A stretch of DNA of 64,000 nt from Planctomycetota bacterium (GTDB lineage Bacteria > Planctomycetota > UBA1135 > GCA-002686595), in the NCBI GenBank assembly GCA_016795205.1, contig JAEUHZ010000049.1, positions 1-64,000 on the forward strand, given 5' to 3'. The notes beneath the pieces were generated by a model that saw nothing but the letters and a program-made list of their open reading frames with translations, did no database searches and was not told where the DNA came from. A program made the position numbers and the translations under genes. Within the stretch, counting starts at the first letter, position 1, and each line of letters begins with the position of its first letter. Shown one piece after another: positions 35,371 through 44,985 of the stretch.

Positions 35371-36036
35371 ATGAAGCACCGCTTGGTGATCATCATCCTC
35401 AGCGCATTCCTGTTCGGGCTCTTGGCCTACGTCGCGTCGTTCGGGGTGCAGTCAGAGGGGGCCTCCGGCATGGGTCTCCATCCAGGTCCGGGTGACCAAA
35501 CGCAGGCCACACCCGCTGTGTCAGGTTGGAAGGGTGATTCGCTGACGGAATCAAGGTCACGGGATCGGTTCGGCCCGACCCCTGACGTGGGATCCGGGCA
35601 GGTGACCGCGGGCGGGGAGCCCGATCCGGATCAAGAATCCGTCGAGGAGCGACGTTGGGCCAACCTCCAGCGCCTTCGAGACCGGCTCGGTCGCTCGGAG
35701 CCCGGCTCTCCAGCCGAGCGGCTCGCGGCCCGCCAGCTCGCAGTCCAAGCCATGATGGTGGTCCGAGAAGTCGCGGGCGACTTCCGTGATGGACACGGTG
35801 CGCCACTGCGCACTCCGCCGCTCGAATCCGATGTCTTCATGTCGTACAACGGCGGGCGCGAGTTCCGTTGGAGTCGCAACGAGTTCCCTGGGCTCGCGGC
35901 GATGGAAGACGAGATGTCATCCGAAAGCCTGGCGTCCGAGCTGCCGCCACAGGGACCTGCGCTTCCGTACCGCGAGATCGCCATGGATCTGTTCGATCGC
36001 GCCACAGTTGCACGCTCGGGCTCGAAGCCGCGCTGA
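35371..36036 (+). CDS. Membrane-anchored or exported orphan protein
   Basis: A 221-residue product with an N-terminal hydrophobic segment (about 5-24) that may be an uncleaved anchor, a disordered Gly/Pro/Asp-rich stretch (about 30-85), a charged helix (about 90-130) and a polar C-terminus. No domain is recognised. It follows the Cys-rich small protein after 48 bases in the same direction and shares its milder codon bias, so the two probably form a unit. Confidence 0.5.
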   Translation: MKHRLVIIILSAFLFGLLAYVASFGVQSEGASGMGLHPGPGDQTQATPAVSGWKGDSLTESRSRDRFGPTPDVGSGQVTAGGEPDPDQESVEERRWANLQRLRDRLGRSEPGSPAERLAARQLAVQAMMVVREVAGDFRDGHGAPLRTPPLESDVFMSYNGGREFRWSRNEFPGLAAMEDEMSSESLASELPPQGPALPYREIAMDLFDRATVARSGSKPR

Positions 36037-36215
36037 TCGGGAAATCCGGCAGACCAGCACCGGGCGGGGACCAGCGCACGGTCTGGTGCATCCCTGCGGC
36101 AAGGCTGGCTACGACGCCAATGCCCGCAGCGGCGCGGAGGGCGTGCGGCCGCAGCGGTGAACCCGACCGCGTGGTGCCAGGCCGAGACCCAGCTCGCCGG
36201 GCGCTCCCCTTGGCT

Positions 36216-39200
36216 TCATGGCCTCTTCTCCGGCGGAGCAGGGGCCGGAGTGAGCGGCGCACCGCGCAGGTTCGCCAAGTACTCGATCAGATCGCGCATC
36301 TCCTCGCGCGACAGATGATCGACCAGGTTCGCGGGCATGGCCGAGAGGCCCGGCTTGAGGCCCTCGATCTCGGCCCGCGGGAAGTCCACCTGCACGCCAT
36401 CGGCCTTGCGCAGCACGACGCGCTCGGGCGTGTCCTCGATCACGAGGCCCTCGACCGGCTCGCCGTCGAACGGGAAGACGATGGTGCCCTGGTAGCCGGG
36501 CGAGAACACGCGGTTCGGATCGCAGATCGACTCGAGGATCTCGAACCGCGTACGCTCGAGGCCCACGCGGTCGAGGGCCGGGCCGACCACGCCGCCCTCG
36601 CCGGCGACCATGTGGCAGCGCAGGCACTCGAGCTCGCCCTTGCCGCGGAAGATCTCGCGGCCGCGGAGCTCGTCTCCACCGTAGGTGCTGTCGGCGTACT
36701 TGGCGAGCTGGGGATCGGTTTCGCGGCGCTGGGCACGCTGGACCAGCAGCTCGCGCAGCGCGGGCACGTCGCGCCGCTCGGCCGCGATCACCAGGTCCAG
36801 CGCGCACTCGGCCGGGACCAGGCCGGCGTCGAGCTTCGCGATCTCGCGCGCGAGGAGCGCGTCGGCGCGTTCGTCCTTCAGTCGTGCGAGGCCCGCGTAG
36901 GCCACGCGACGCTCGGCGACCGAGGCCGCCAACGCGCGCTCGAGCAGCGGCACGGCCTCGCCCGGCGCGACGTCCTGGAACACCTGGACGCTCATCGCGC
37001 GTACCTCGCTCGCCGGGTCGAACAGCACGGAGCGCAGCGTCTCGAGCAGGTCTGCTGGGCGCAGGGTGCCCAGCGCGTGCAGCGCGTCGGAGCGCAGCCG
37101 CGGGTCGCGCGCTCCATCGCACGCGAGCGCGGTCAGCTCCGGCGCCAGCTCGCGCACCTGGGTGCGCTCGGCGAGGGTCACGAAGGCCCGCGCGATCGGC
37201 GCTTCCGCCGCGAGCAGGCCCTGGCGGCCGAGTTCGAGCACGAGCTCGGGCAGGAACGCGGCGGAGCGCGGCGCGTGCCGTCGAAACTCGCCGTCGAACC
37301 CGTCGCGGCCGCTGGGGTCGCGCCAGCGGCCCAGGAGCTCCAGCGCCTCGCGCCGCAGGTGCGCGCGTGCGTCGGGGTCGGCGGCCAGCGAGGCGATCGC
37401 GCGGGCGCGCGGCTCGCCGCCCAAGCGGTAGGCGGCGTGCAAGGCGCGACGTCCCTGTGCGTTGGGCTCGCGTCCGGAGTGGGGGAGGAGGTCGGCCAGC
37501 GCCGCGAACGCCTCCTCGATCGGCACGTCGTAAATCGCGCGCGCCGCTTCGTGCCGCACGCGCGGCTCGGCGTCGGCGAGGAAGCGCGCGATGCGCGCGT
37601 CCTCCGCGCGGCGCAGGCCGACCACGGCGGCGACGCGCACGTCGACGTTCGGATGCGCGGCCAGCGCGTGGAGCCCGTCGGGGCCCGCGACGCGCTCCAG
37701 CGCCGTCGTCGCGGCGTGGCGCAGCCAGGGATCGGACTCGCCGGTGTCGGCGAGGAGCTTCGAGATCGGCTCCAGCGCGACCCGCGACGCCTGCTCGACC
37801 GGCGCGTTGCCGATCGCCGTCGCCGCCATGCGCCGCACGCGCGGATCCGCGTCGGCGAGCAGCGGCGCCAGGGCCTTCGCCGGCAGGTCGCGGCAGTTCC
37901 AGTCGCCGATCGTGCGCGCGGTCTGCGCGCGCACCTCGGCGATCGGGTCGGCCAGGAGCCGCGCGAAGGCGGGGTTCGCGAGCCCCGACACTCCGAGGCC
38001 CCAGATCGCGTGGATGCGGGCCAGGACCGGCGCGCCGCCATCGAGCGCGGTCTGCACCAGGACGCGCTGCGCGTCCGCGCGCTCGTCGAGCGTGCCGCGC
38101 GAGGCCGAGCGCGCACGCTCGCCGAGCTCGAGGTGCGCCTCCAGGCGCACGCGGCGGTCGGCGTGCCCTAGGAGCCGGCCGAGTTCGCTGCCGACGCGGC
38201 CGCGCATCCCGGCTTTCATCAGCGCCGCGACCTCGGCCACGAGCGGATTCGCGGCGCTCTCGGGCTCGAAGAAGCGCCAGATGCGGCCCTTCCCGGTCTT
38301 GTTCCAACCCGCGACCCAGTCCGAGACGTACAGCCCGCCATCGAAGCCGAAGTCGCAATCGGTCGCCAGCGGGCGCCACACGAAGCGCTCGACCTTCTCG
38401 ACCTCGAAGGCGCTGGCCTTGGGCTTGACGCGCACCTCGTAGACGCCGCTCCACTCGGGTGCGCCGCTGAAGTTGCACAGGAAGAAGCTCCCGGCGTAAC
38501 GCTGCGGCAGCCCCGTGCCGGGGTAGTAGGCGAGTCCGGAGGGCCCGTTCGCCACGTTGGCGATCGGCGGCACGACGTACGCAGCGCGGCCGGGGGCGTG
38601 CGGCTTCCACAGCTCCTCGTCGTTCCAGGCGCCGCGCAGGTTGGGCTCGCCGAGCCACTGGTAGGCCTGGCGCCAGCCCGTGTCGCCGTGCTGCAGCACG
38701 AGCACCCAGCGCGCGAGGTCACCGCCGTCCGAGTTGTTGTCGCCGGTCCACAGCTCGCCGCGGTCGTCGAAGGCGAGCTCCTGCGGGTTGCGCAGGCCGG
38801 TCGCGAAGAGCTCGAGCCCCGTGCCGTCCAGGTTGCTGCGGAACACGCCGCCCGTGAAGGGGTTCGCGAGCTCGACTCCGCCCTTGCTCGTCACCGCGTA
38901 GCCGCGGTCGCCGATCGACCAGTACAGGCGGCCGTCGGGCCCCACGCACAGCCCGTGCATGTCGTGGCCCAAGAGCGCCACGCGCACGCCCCAGCCGGTC
39001 GAGACCTGCTCGCGGAGCTCCGCCACGCCGTCGCGATCACGGTCCTCCAGCCGCCACAGGTCGGGGATGCACGTGAACCACACGACGCCGTCGCGCTCCA
39101 GGAGGCCCGCGCCGATCCCGACCGCGGCGTCGCTGAAGCCGTCGGCGAAGACGCGGTCCCAGTCGGCCCGCCCGTCGTCGTCCGTGTCGCGCAGGATGCG

Positions 39201-39584
39201 CACGCGATCGTGCTCGGTCTCGTAGGTCGCGAACTGCTCGCCCAGGTGCTTCCTGTACATCGCGACGCGGTCCGCGACGGTCCTTGCCGCGAGATCGTCG
39301 TCGAGCCAGTCCATGTGATCGCGGATGTCCGTCACGCCGGCGTGGTGGCGGAACGTCTCCGCCACGTAGAACGCGCCGTCGGGCGCGATCCAGAAGCTGA
39401 CGGGTTGCGCCAGGCGCGGCTCGGAGGCGAAGCACTCGATCTGGATCCCGGACACCTTCTCGAAGGTCTTCGCGATCGCGGACGGCTCGTCGCTGGCGGG
39501 CTCGAGCCGGGGCTGGTAACCCGCCGGCGCGCCTGCGGCGGGGTGCTGTGCGAGCGCCAGGAAGAGCGGCAGGACGGCGCTCAA
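36216..39584 (-). CDS. PVC-type propeller/HEAT/cytochrome c protein (membrane-bound dehydrogenase-like)
   Basis: A 1,122-residue exported protein: signal peptide (1-21), a six-bladed sorbosone/glucose dehydrogenase-like propeller (about 40-440), HEAT repeats (about 450-970) and a C-terminal cytochrome c domain with CLRCH (Cys987 to His991, covalent haem) and likely axial Met1083 in LSAMPANL. Such giant proteins are a hallmark of Planctomycetes and Verrucomicrobia and are thought to oxidise sugars outside the cytoplasm. The start is a TTG at 39584 overlapping the isomerase stop as TTGA; no ATG lies before the signal peptide. Confidence 0.9.
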   Translation of the reverse strand: MSAVLPLFLALAQHPAAGAPAGYQPRLEPASDEPSAIAKTFEKVSGIQIECFASEPRLAQPVSFWIAPDGAFYVAETFRHHAGVTDIRDHMDWLDDDLAARTVADRVAMYRKHLGEQFATYETEHDRVRILRDTDDDGRADWDRVFADGFSDAAVGIGAGLLERDGVVWFTCIPDLWRLEDRDRDGVAELREQVSTGWGVRVALLGHDMHGLCVGPDGRLYWSIGDRGYAVTSKGGVELANPFTGGVFRSNLDGTGLELFATGLRNPQELAFDDRGELWTGDNNSDGGDLARWVLVLQHGDTGWRQAYQWLGEPNLRGAWNDEELWKPHAPGRAAYVVPPIANVANGPSGLAYYPGTGLPQRYAGSFFLCNFSGAPEWSGVYEVRVKPKASAFEVEKVERFVWRPLATDCDFGFDGGLYVSDWVAGWNKTGKGRIWRFFEPESAANPLVAEVAALMKAGMRGRVGSELGRLLGHADRRVRLEAHLELGERARSASRGTLDERADAQRVLVQTALDGGAPVLARIHAIWGLGVSGLANPAFARLLADPIAEVRAQTARTIGDWNCRDLPAKALAPLLADADPRVRRMAATAIGNAPVEQASRVALEPISKLLADTGESDPWLRHAATTALERVAGPDGLHALAAHPNVDVRVAAVVGLRRAEDARIARFLADAEPRVRHEAARAIYDVPIEEAFAALADLLPHSGREPNAQGRRALHAAYRLGGEPRARAIASLAADPDARAHLRREALELLGRWRDPSGRDGFDGEFRRHAPRSAAFLPELVLELGRQGLLAAEAPIARAFVTLAERTQVRELAPELTALACDGARDPRLRSDALHALGTLRPADLLETLRSVLFDPASEVRAMSVQVFQDVAPGEAVPLLERALAASVAERRVAYAGLARLKDERADALLAREIAKLDAGLVPAECALDLVIAAERRDVPALRELLVQRAQRRETDPQLAKYADSTYGGDELRGREIFRGKGELECLRCHMVAGEGGVVGPALDRVGLERTRFEILESICDPNRVFSPGYQGTIVFPFDGEPVEGLVIEDTPERVVLRKADGVQVDFPRAEIEGLKPGLSAMPANLVDHLSREEMRDLIEYLANLRGAPLTPAPAPPEKRP

Positions 39585-40501
39585 GCGAGCTGCTCCCGCA
39601 CGCGCTCCAGGAGCTTGCGCGTGGCCTCGATGCCCTCCCGCTCGCCGAGCCCGCCGCCCTCGTACTCGATGCCGACGTAGCCGCGGTAGCCGGCGTCGAG
39701 CACGATGCGCAGCATGCGCGCGTAATCCGTGTGGGTCTCGTTCCCCGCGGCGTCGAAGTCGTGGCTCTTGGCGCTGACGGCCCGGGCGAACGGCATCAGC
39801 TCGGCGACGCCCCGGTAGCGGTCGTACTCCTCGCTGGCGGACACGCGGAAGTTCCCGAAGTCGGGCAACGTCCCGACCCGCGGATGCGCGGCCAGACGCA
39901 TGACGCCCGCGAGCCAGGCGCCGTCCGACGACGGCCCGCCGTGGTTCTCGACGATGACCGAGAGGTCCAGCGGCGCGGCGAGATCGCCGAGCTTCGCCAG
40001 CGACTCGGCCGCGCGCCGCGCGTGCTCGTCGCGCGGACCGGTCCCACCGGCGTTCACGCGGATCGAGTGGCAGCCCAGGCGCTTGGCGGCCTCCAGCCAG
40101 CGCAGGTGGTTCTGGACGGACTTCTGGCGCTCGCCGGGGTCGGCGTGCCCCAACTCGCCCTCGGCGTCGATCATCACGAGCAGGATCCGGACTCCGGCGT
40201 CGGAGGCGCGCTGCTTCAGCCCGTCCAAGTACGGCGTGTCGCGCGCCTTGTCCTGGAAGAACGTGTTCACGTACTCGACGGCGTCCAGGCCGTGGACCTG
40301 GCGCGCGACCGACGCGAAGTCCTCGTGCCGTAGCGCGCCCGAGCGCAGCGCCCGGTGGTACGACCATTCCGCGAGCGAGATGCGGAACAGCGGCGCTCCC
40401 TTCACGTGCGCATCTTGCGCGGCGCGCGACGAGCAGGAGATCGCCAGGAACGCTCCCAGGCCGGCGGCGCCAGCCACGAACTCACGACGGGTGGACGGCA
40501 T
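39581..40501 (-). CDS. Tat-exported sugar phosphate isomerase/epimerase-like TIM barrel
   Basis: A 306-residue xylose-isomerase-like TIM barrel. The N-terminus STRREFVAGAAGLGAFLAISC is a twin-arginine signal with a possible lipobox Cys (residue 23), so the product may be a lipoprotein. Metal-ligand acids occur in LLVMIDAEGELG, VIVENHGG, LPDFGN and YVGIEYEG. The gene is translationally coupled to the PVC cytochrome gene downstream (four-base overlap), which supports a joint role in extracytoplasmic sugar turnover. The substrate is not known. Confidence 0.87.
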   Translation of the reverse strand: MPSTRREFVAGAAGLGAFLAISCSSRAAQDAHVKGAPLFRISLAEWSYHRALRSGALRHEDFASVARQVHGLDAVEYVNTFFQDKARDTPYLDGLKQRASDAGVRILLVMIDAEGELGHADPGERQKSVQNHLRWLEAAKRLGCHSIRVNAGGTGPRDEHARRAAESLAKLGDLAAPLDLSVIVENHGGPSSDGAWLAGVMRLAAHPRVGTLPDFGNFRVSASEEYDRYRGVAELMPFARAVSAKSHDFDAAGNETHTDYARMLRIVLDAGYRGYVGIEYEGGGLGEREGIEATRKLLERVREQLA

Positions 40502-40511
40502 GCGCCCTGTT

Positions 40512-41294
40512 CTACCGCGGCGCGCCGCCCGCGGCACCGGCCGGGGGCCGCTTGGGCAGGCTGCGCATGATCTCGGCCAGCGGATCGAAGGCCTGCACGG
40601 TGAACCCGGCCGGGATCTCGTAGAGCCCCGCGGGCGCGTCCTTGGTCTCGACCGCGACGAGCTCGTCGCGCGAGCGCAGCACGAGCCCGCCGGTCTTCTG
40701 CTCGCGCTCGGTGAGGACGGAGATGCCACCGAGCTTGCGCATCTCCTCCGCGACCAGCGCGCCACCGGGGCGCACGGACATGGCGTGGCTCACGAGCTCG
40801 GCGTACGCGGCCGGATCGAGCGGCAGTTCCTGCGTGGTCCAGACCGTGATCGACGCCTCCGCGGTGCCGCCCAGGCGCACGACGCTGCGCCGCGCGTTCC
40901 AGGCGCCCACGCGCTGGGACTCCGCGCTCGTCGCGGAGGTCACGGTGGTCCCGCGGACCAGGCCCTCGAGCATGCGGCTCACCTCGGGCGGGGCGAGCTT
41001 CGCGAGGTCGACCGGCAGGTCGAGGGTCGACGCGACCTTGGACGCTGGATCGAGCAGGTGGACCTGCTTCTGATCGAGCCGCACGACGACCACGCGCTCG
41101 CCGTCGTCCATCCGCAGCCGATCCTTCCCGACCCAGATCGTCGTGGTGCTCTCCTTGGCCGGGACCTCGCCCTCGGGCGTGCGATAGGCCTCGGCCCGCG
41201 TCTTGCGCGTGAGCAGCACGTCGGCCTGCGCGGAGGGGGCCAGGAGAGCGAGGCAGGCCCCGAGGGGCAGGATCCAGCGTGAGCGGGTCGGCAT
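40512..41294 (-). CDS. Exported protein of unknown function, possibly LolA/DUF4412-like
   Basis: A 260-residue protein with a signal peptide (about 1-24, ending AQA). The mature part has paired beta segments of the kind 'TTTIWVGKDRLRMDDGERVVVV', LDQKQVHLLDPASK and SVVRLGGTAEASITVWTT, which resemble the half-barrel of LolA-like/DUF4412 proteins that shelter lipid. The assignment is by pattern only. The stop lies ten bases before the ATG of the TIM-barrel gene, so it heads that operon. The divergent beta-barrel gene starts 56 bases away. Confidence 0.6.
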   Translation of the reverse strand: MPTRSRWILPLGACLALLAPSAQADVLLTRKTRAEAYRTPEGEVPAKESTTTIWVGKDRLRMDDGERVVVVRLDQKQVHLLDPASKVASTLDLPVDLAKLAPPEVSRMLEGLVRGTTVTSATSAESQRVGAWNARRSVVRLGGTAEASITVWTTQELPLDPAAYAELVSHAMSVRPGGALVAEEMRKLGGISVLTEREQKTGGLVLRSRDELVAVETKDAPAGLYEIPAGFTVQAFDPLAEIMRSLPKRPPAGAAGGAPR

Positions 41295-41350
41295 GGGGCC
41301 AGCGTAGCGCGTGGTTGCGCTTCGGTCCGTGCGACGTACGCTCTCGGACC

Positions 41351-41947
41351 ATGCCGCTCGACAGCCTCGTGGGGCCCTTGGCCGCTTTCCTCGCGCCGGC
41401 TGGGCCTCCGCTCGTGCCGACGCCGCAGTACCACGGGGAGGGTCTCTTCCGCACGAGCGTCCACCTGGGGCTGCGGCAGGTCCAGGACGACTTCGAGCCG
41501 GCCGAGGAGCACTCCGTCTTCGGCCTGGTCCTCGACGTGCGCGAGGCCGGGCGGTCCGAGGGCTTCGAGGTCGGTCTGCTGCGCTCGTCCGGCGATGGCC
41601 GCATCCAGGTCGGTGCCGGCGAGCTGGAAGCCGAGTCGGTGATCTGGGAGCTGTTCGTCGGCGCGCGCTGGAGCTTCGACCCCTGGTCGGGCCCGCTGCG
41701 TCCGCACCTGGGCGTGGGGGGCTCGCTGCTCTACGCGGAGTTCGACGTCTCAGGCCTGGGCGGCTCCGACTCGAACTCGGGCTGGGCCGTCGGCGTCTAC
41801 GGAGGCGGTGGAATCGAGTGGCGCTTCTCCGACGACTGGGCCGTGGGCCTCGATCTGCGCCTGCTCTACTCGACGCCGGCGACGCTCCAAGAAGAGGCGC
41901 CGCTCGACTACGTCCAGGCCGCGCTCACCCTGAGCTGGGCCTGGTGA
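41351..41947 (+). CDS. Outer-membrane beta-barrel protein, paralogue of the one at 148-759
   Basis: A 198-residue barrel with alternating strands and a terminal LSWAW. It shares with the left-edge barrel the segment 'GxxRPxLGxGxxLxYAxxDxSG', 'GVYGGGGIEWRFSDDWAVGLD' and the final strands. The first 25 residues are only weakly hydrophobic, so the signal peptide is poor and the real start may differ; no Shine-Dalgarno precedes the ATG at 41351. Function unknown. Confidence 0.68.
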   Translation: MPLDSLVGPLAAFLAPAGPPLVPTPQYHGEGLFRTSVHLGLRQVQDDFEPAEEHSVFGLVLDVREAGRSEGFEVGLLRSSGDGRIQVGAGELEAESVIWELFVGARWSFDPWSGPLRPHLGVGGSLLYAEFDVSGLGGSDSNSGWAVGVYGGGGIEWRFSDDWAVGLDLRLLYSTPATLQEEAPLDYVQAALTLSWAW

Positions 41948-41953
41948 GGCGCG

Positions 41954-41975
41954 GCGCGCGCGTCAACGCGCGCGC
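41954..41975. terminator. Alternating GC hairpin between convergent genes
   Basis: GCGCGCGCG (41954-41962) pairs with CGCGCGCGC (41967-41975) around TCAA. It fills the 30-base gap between the convergent stops of the barrel and propeller genes. No T tract is present. Alternating CG could also adopt left-handed DNA. Confidence 0.45.
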
Positions 41976-41977
41976 GC

Positions 41978-43531
41978 TCAGGGACGTCCCGGCTGGCGGA
42001 AGCTGACCACGTTGCCGCCGCCCGACTGCGCGCCCGAGAGCTTCCCCGGGCTGCCGCCCGAGACGCGCCACAGCTCGGCGATGCCAGCGGTCTGCTGCTC
42101 GGCGATGTAGACCACGGTCGAGCCGTCCTGCGACCAATCGAAGGCGCCCACGCTCAGGTTCGTCGCGCTGGGGCCCGACACGCGGCGGCTGCCGCCCTGG
42201 GCCCCGGTGACGTGGACTTCCTGGACGCCTTGGACGTCGACGTCCGCGAGGTAGGCGATCGAGGCCGAGGTCGGGTTCCACACGAACCCGCCGATCGATC
42301 CGACGACGGGGAAGTCGGCCGAGACCCGCAGGTTCTGGCTACCGTCCGGCGCGACGGTGTAGAGCTCCATGAAGAACTCGGAGTCCTGTCGCGCCATGTA
42401 CGCGACGCGCGAGCCGTCCGGTGCCCAGGCGAAGGCGCCGACGCCCGTGTCGAACAGGTTTGCGGACAGCGTGTCGACCGCGCCGCCGGTGGGGGCGACC
42501 GCGTGGAGCGTGTAGCGTGTGTCGAGCTCCTGGTCGGCGCGGTACACGAGCCGATCGCTGCGCGGGCTCCAGGCCACCTGCTCGACGTTGCCGCCGTCGA
42601 CGAGGTCGGCGCTCACGCGCTGGCGGTCCGCTCCGTCCGGCAGCACGGTGAAGAGCTCGATGCGTCCGGCCAGGTTCTCCTGCGCGAGGTAGGCCAGCCG
42701 CGCGCCGTTCGGTGCCCAGGCGAACGCGGACACGCCGCCGTTCACGACCTGCGACACGAGCTCGTTCGCGGCGCCGTCCGGCGTCGAGACGTAGAGTCCG
42801 GCGACGCCCACCTCGTCTTGGGATGCCAGGTAGGCGATGCGCGTCCCGTCCGGGGCCCAGGCGAAGGCGGCCGCGCCGGGCGCCAGCGAGCCGCCCGGCA
42901 CGAAGTCGCCCGAAACGCGCACCGCGGGCGCCGAGCCATCGGCAGGCGCGACGAACAGCTCCTGGACGTCGGGATCGATCTGGTTCGCGGCGTACGCGAC
43001 GCGCGAGCCGTCCGGCGAGAACTGGATCCGCGAGACGAACTGCCCCGCGACGAACGCCGGGTTCAGGCGCACGGACCCGAGACCGTCCGGGCGCACGGTC
43101 AGGATGTCGAAGGCCGAGAGCGTCTGGGACTCGGCCACGAACGCGACGCGCGAGCCGTCCGGGGCCCACACGAAGAAGCCTACGGTGCCGAAACCCGTGA
43201 GGTTCGGCGCCAGGTCGACGCGCGTGCCGCCCGCCGCGTCGACGGCGAAGAGCTGCGGGAAGCCGTCGAAGAACGCGTCGGCGAGGAAGGCAATGTGACG
43301 GTCGTCGGGTGACCAGGCGTAGCTGAGCACGTCCCCGCCGGCGACCAGTGGACCGGTGAGGTCGAGCACGGAGCCCTCGTAGCTCGCGACGAACAGCCGG
43401 AAGGTCTCGTCCTGCGGAGAGTCGGCCAGGTACGCGACGCGGCGCGCGTAGAGCGTCGCCTCCGCGATGAGCGAGTCGCCACTGCAGCCGGCGAGGAGCA
43501 AGAGGAGCGGGGCGGTTCGGACGGCGCGCAT
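41978..43531 (-). CDS. TolB/PD40-type beta-propeller lipoprotein
   Basis: A 517-residue protein with a lipoprotein signal (LLLLAGC, Cys16). The rest consists of at least nine repeats of about 45-50 residues, each with a core like 'FAWAPDGSRVAYLA', the PD40/WD40-like unit of TolB-type propellers. Nine or more blades exceed the usual six to eight, so it may form two propellers or one large ring. A docking or sensing role at the membrane is inferred; no partner is encoded next to it. Confidence 0.83.
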   Translation of the reverse strand: MRAVRTAPLLLLLAGCSGDSLIAEATLYARRVAYLADSPQDETFRLFVASYEGSVLDLTGPLVAGGDVLSYAWSPDDRHIAFLADAFFDGFPQLFAVDAAGGTRVDLAPNLTGFGTVGFFVWAPDGSRVAFVAESQTLSAFDILTVRPDGLGSVRLNPAFVAGQFVSRIQFSPDGSRVAYAANQIDPDVQELFVAPADGSAPAVRVSGDFVPGGSLAPGAAAFAWAPDGTRIAYLASQDEVGVAGLYVSTPDGAANELVSQVVNGGVSAFAWAPNGARLAYLAQENLAGRIELFTVLPDGADRQRVSADLVDGGNVEQVAWSPRSDRLVYRADQELDTRYTLHAVAPTGGAVDTLSANLFDTGVGAFAWAPDGSRVAYMARQDSEFFMELYTVAPDGSQNLRVSADFPVVGSIGGFVWNPTSASIAYLADVDVQGVQEVHVTGAQGGSRRVSGPSATNLSVGAFDWSQDGSTVVYIAEQQTAGIAELWRVSGGSPGKLSGAQSGGGNVVSFRQPGRP

Positions 43532-43731
43532 CGAGGACCTGGATCGGCGGGACCGAGGCGCAACCTAATGGAGGCCCGCGCCGCGCACCAGGGACTGGCC
43601 GCCGGGCGCCCAGCGCGCGGGCGCGAGGCCAGCTCTCGTCGGCGGCCCCGTGGCGGGACCGCGTGTTCGCCCGCGCCGCGCAGCGCCACCACCCGAGTCC
43701 GGGACTCCGACCTCGCCGCTCGCGCCGGCGC

Positions 43732-44985
43732 TCAGGGCCCCAGCGCGCCGGGCACGCGTGCCAGCGCGATGAGCGCGTAGGCCGTGCCGTAGGCGTCGTG
43801 GTAGCCGTACAGCGGGTAGTCCCAGAAGGCCCCGTCGGGCTCGCGGCAGAAGAGCACCGCGCGCTCGAGCAGCGGCCCGTAGCGCGCTTGGTCGGCCGCG
43901 GGGAGCCGCGCCAGCGCGTAGCCGGCGTAGGCGTGCCCGTACAGGTAGAAGTAGCCCGAGATCGCGTAGAAGGAGCGGTGGGGGATCGGCTCACGGATGC
44001 CCGCGCGCTGGAGCGCGGCGTGGCGCACGAGCAGGTCCTCCAGCGCCGCGCGGTACTCGTCCGGCGTGACCTGGCCGCCGCACAGCTCGAGCGCGTAGAG
44101 GCAGGCCGGCGTGCGGCAGGCCGAGCCCTTGCGTTCGTTGACGTCGAGCCGCGGCCGATACTTCAGGTACTCGCCGTAGAGGAAGGCTCCATCGGGGAGC
44201 CGCGAGCGCTCCAGGTGCTCGACCGCCTTCGCGCGCAGCGCCGCGGGGACCTCGACGCCGGCCGCGGCCGCGCCCTGGACCCCGATCAGGATCGTGGCCG
44301 TCGTGAAGCTCATCGACGTGTCGGAGGGGTGCAGCGTCGGGACTCCGTTCAAGGACAGGTAGCCCCAGCCGCCGTCCGTCGTCTGGTAGAGCGCGAGCTT
44401 CTCGACGAGCTGCGCCGACTTGGCGCGCAGCGCTGCGGCGCGCGGGCCGTCCGGGGCCCGCGAGAGCTCGGCGGAGAGCGCGCGCAGCGCGTAGCCGAAG
44501 GCCCACACGTTGTAGTGCTCCATGCCGCTCTGCCGGCGCACGTCGGCCTTGGCGAGCAGGAAGTCGAGCGCCTTCTCGCGCGCTCGCTGGGCCTCCGCCG
44601 AGGGATCGCGCACGTCCTGGAGCGCCAGCAGGCACAGGCCCGTCGTGGCGACCAGGAAGGCGTCCTGCGAGCCTGGCACGGACGCCAGCACCTCGTACGG
44701 ACGCTTCGTCTCGTGGGAACCGAACGACCCGTCGGCGTTCTGGTGGCGGACGAGCCAGCGCACGCCCTCGCGGATCGCCGTGCGCGCGTCGACCTGCGAG
44801 GCCGGAGGGACGTGCCCGGTCACGGCGACCCGCGGCGGCTCTTCGGCCGACGTGACCGCCGCGAGCACGAGCGTCAGCGCCCACGGCGCGAGGATCCTGC
44901 GGGCGCAGCACGAGGCCCGCGCGCCCGTCGCGCGCGGCCGGTCGCGCCCGGCGGCGTCGAACACTGGAGGGCAGGCGGGGCTCAT
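43732..44985 (-). CDS. Exported prenyltransferase/squalene-cyclase-type alpha-toroid protein
   Basis: A 417-residue protein with a hydrophobic export segment (about 32-46). The remainder has repeats of the alpha/alpha-toroid kind: VRWLVRHQNADGSFG, ALYQTTDGGWGYLS and RSRLPDGAFLYGEY are QW-like motifs of terpene cyclases and protein prenyltransferases. No DXDD acid motif of class II cyclases is visible, so it is probably a binding protein and not a hopene synthase. Its ATG overlaps the stop of the HlyD-like gene as ATGA. Confidence 0.72.
   Translation of the reverse strand: MSPACPPVFDAAGRDRPRATGARASCCARRILAPWALTLVLAAVTSAEEPPRVAVTGHVPPASQVDARTAIREGVRWLVRHQNADGSFGSHETKRPYEVLASVPGSQDAFLVATTGLCLLALQDVRDPSAEAQRAREKALDFLLAKADVRRQSGMEHYNVWAFGYALRALSAELSRAPDGPRAAALRAKSAQLVEKLALYQTTDGGWGYLSLNGVPTLHPSDTSMSFTTATILIGVQGAAAAGVEVPAALRAKAVEHLERSRLPDGAFLYGEYLKYRPRLDVNERKGSACRTPACLYALELCGGQVTPDEYRAALEDLLVRHAALQRAGIREPIPHRSFYAISGYFYLYGHAYAGYALARLPAADQARYGPLLERAVLFCREPDGAFWDYPLYGYHDAYGTAYALIALARVPGALGP

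Noticed and set aside
36109..36219. Minus-strand 36-codon frame whose ATG overlaps the cytochrome gene stop as ATGA
   Set aside because: Although it mimics the coupled overlaps seen elsewhere, the product has no signal, core or conservation evident, so chance is more likely.
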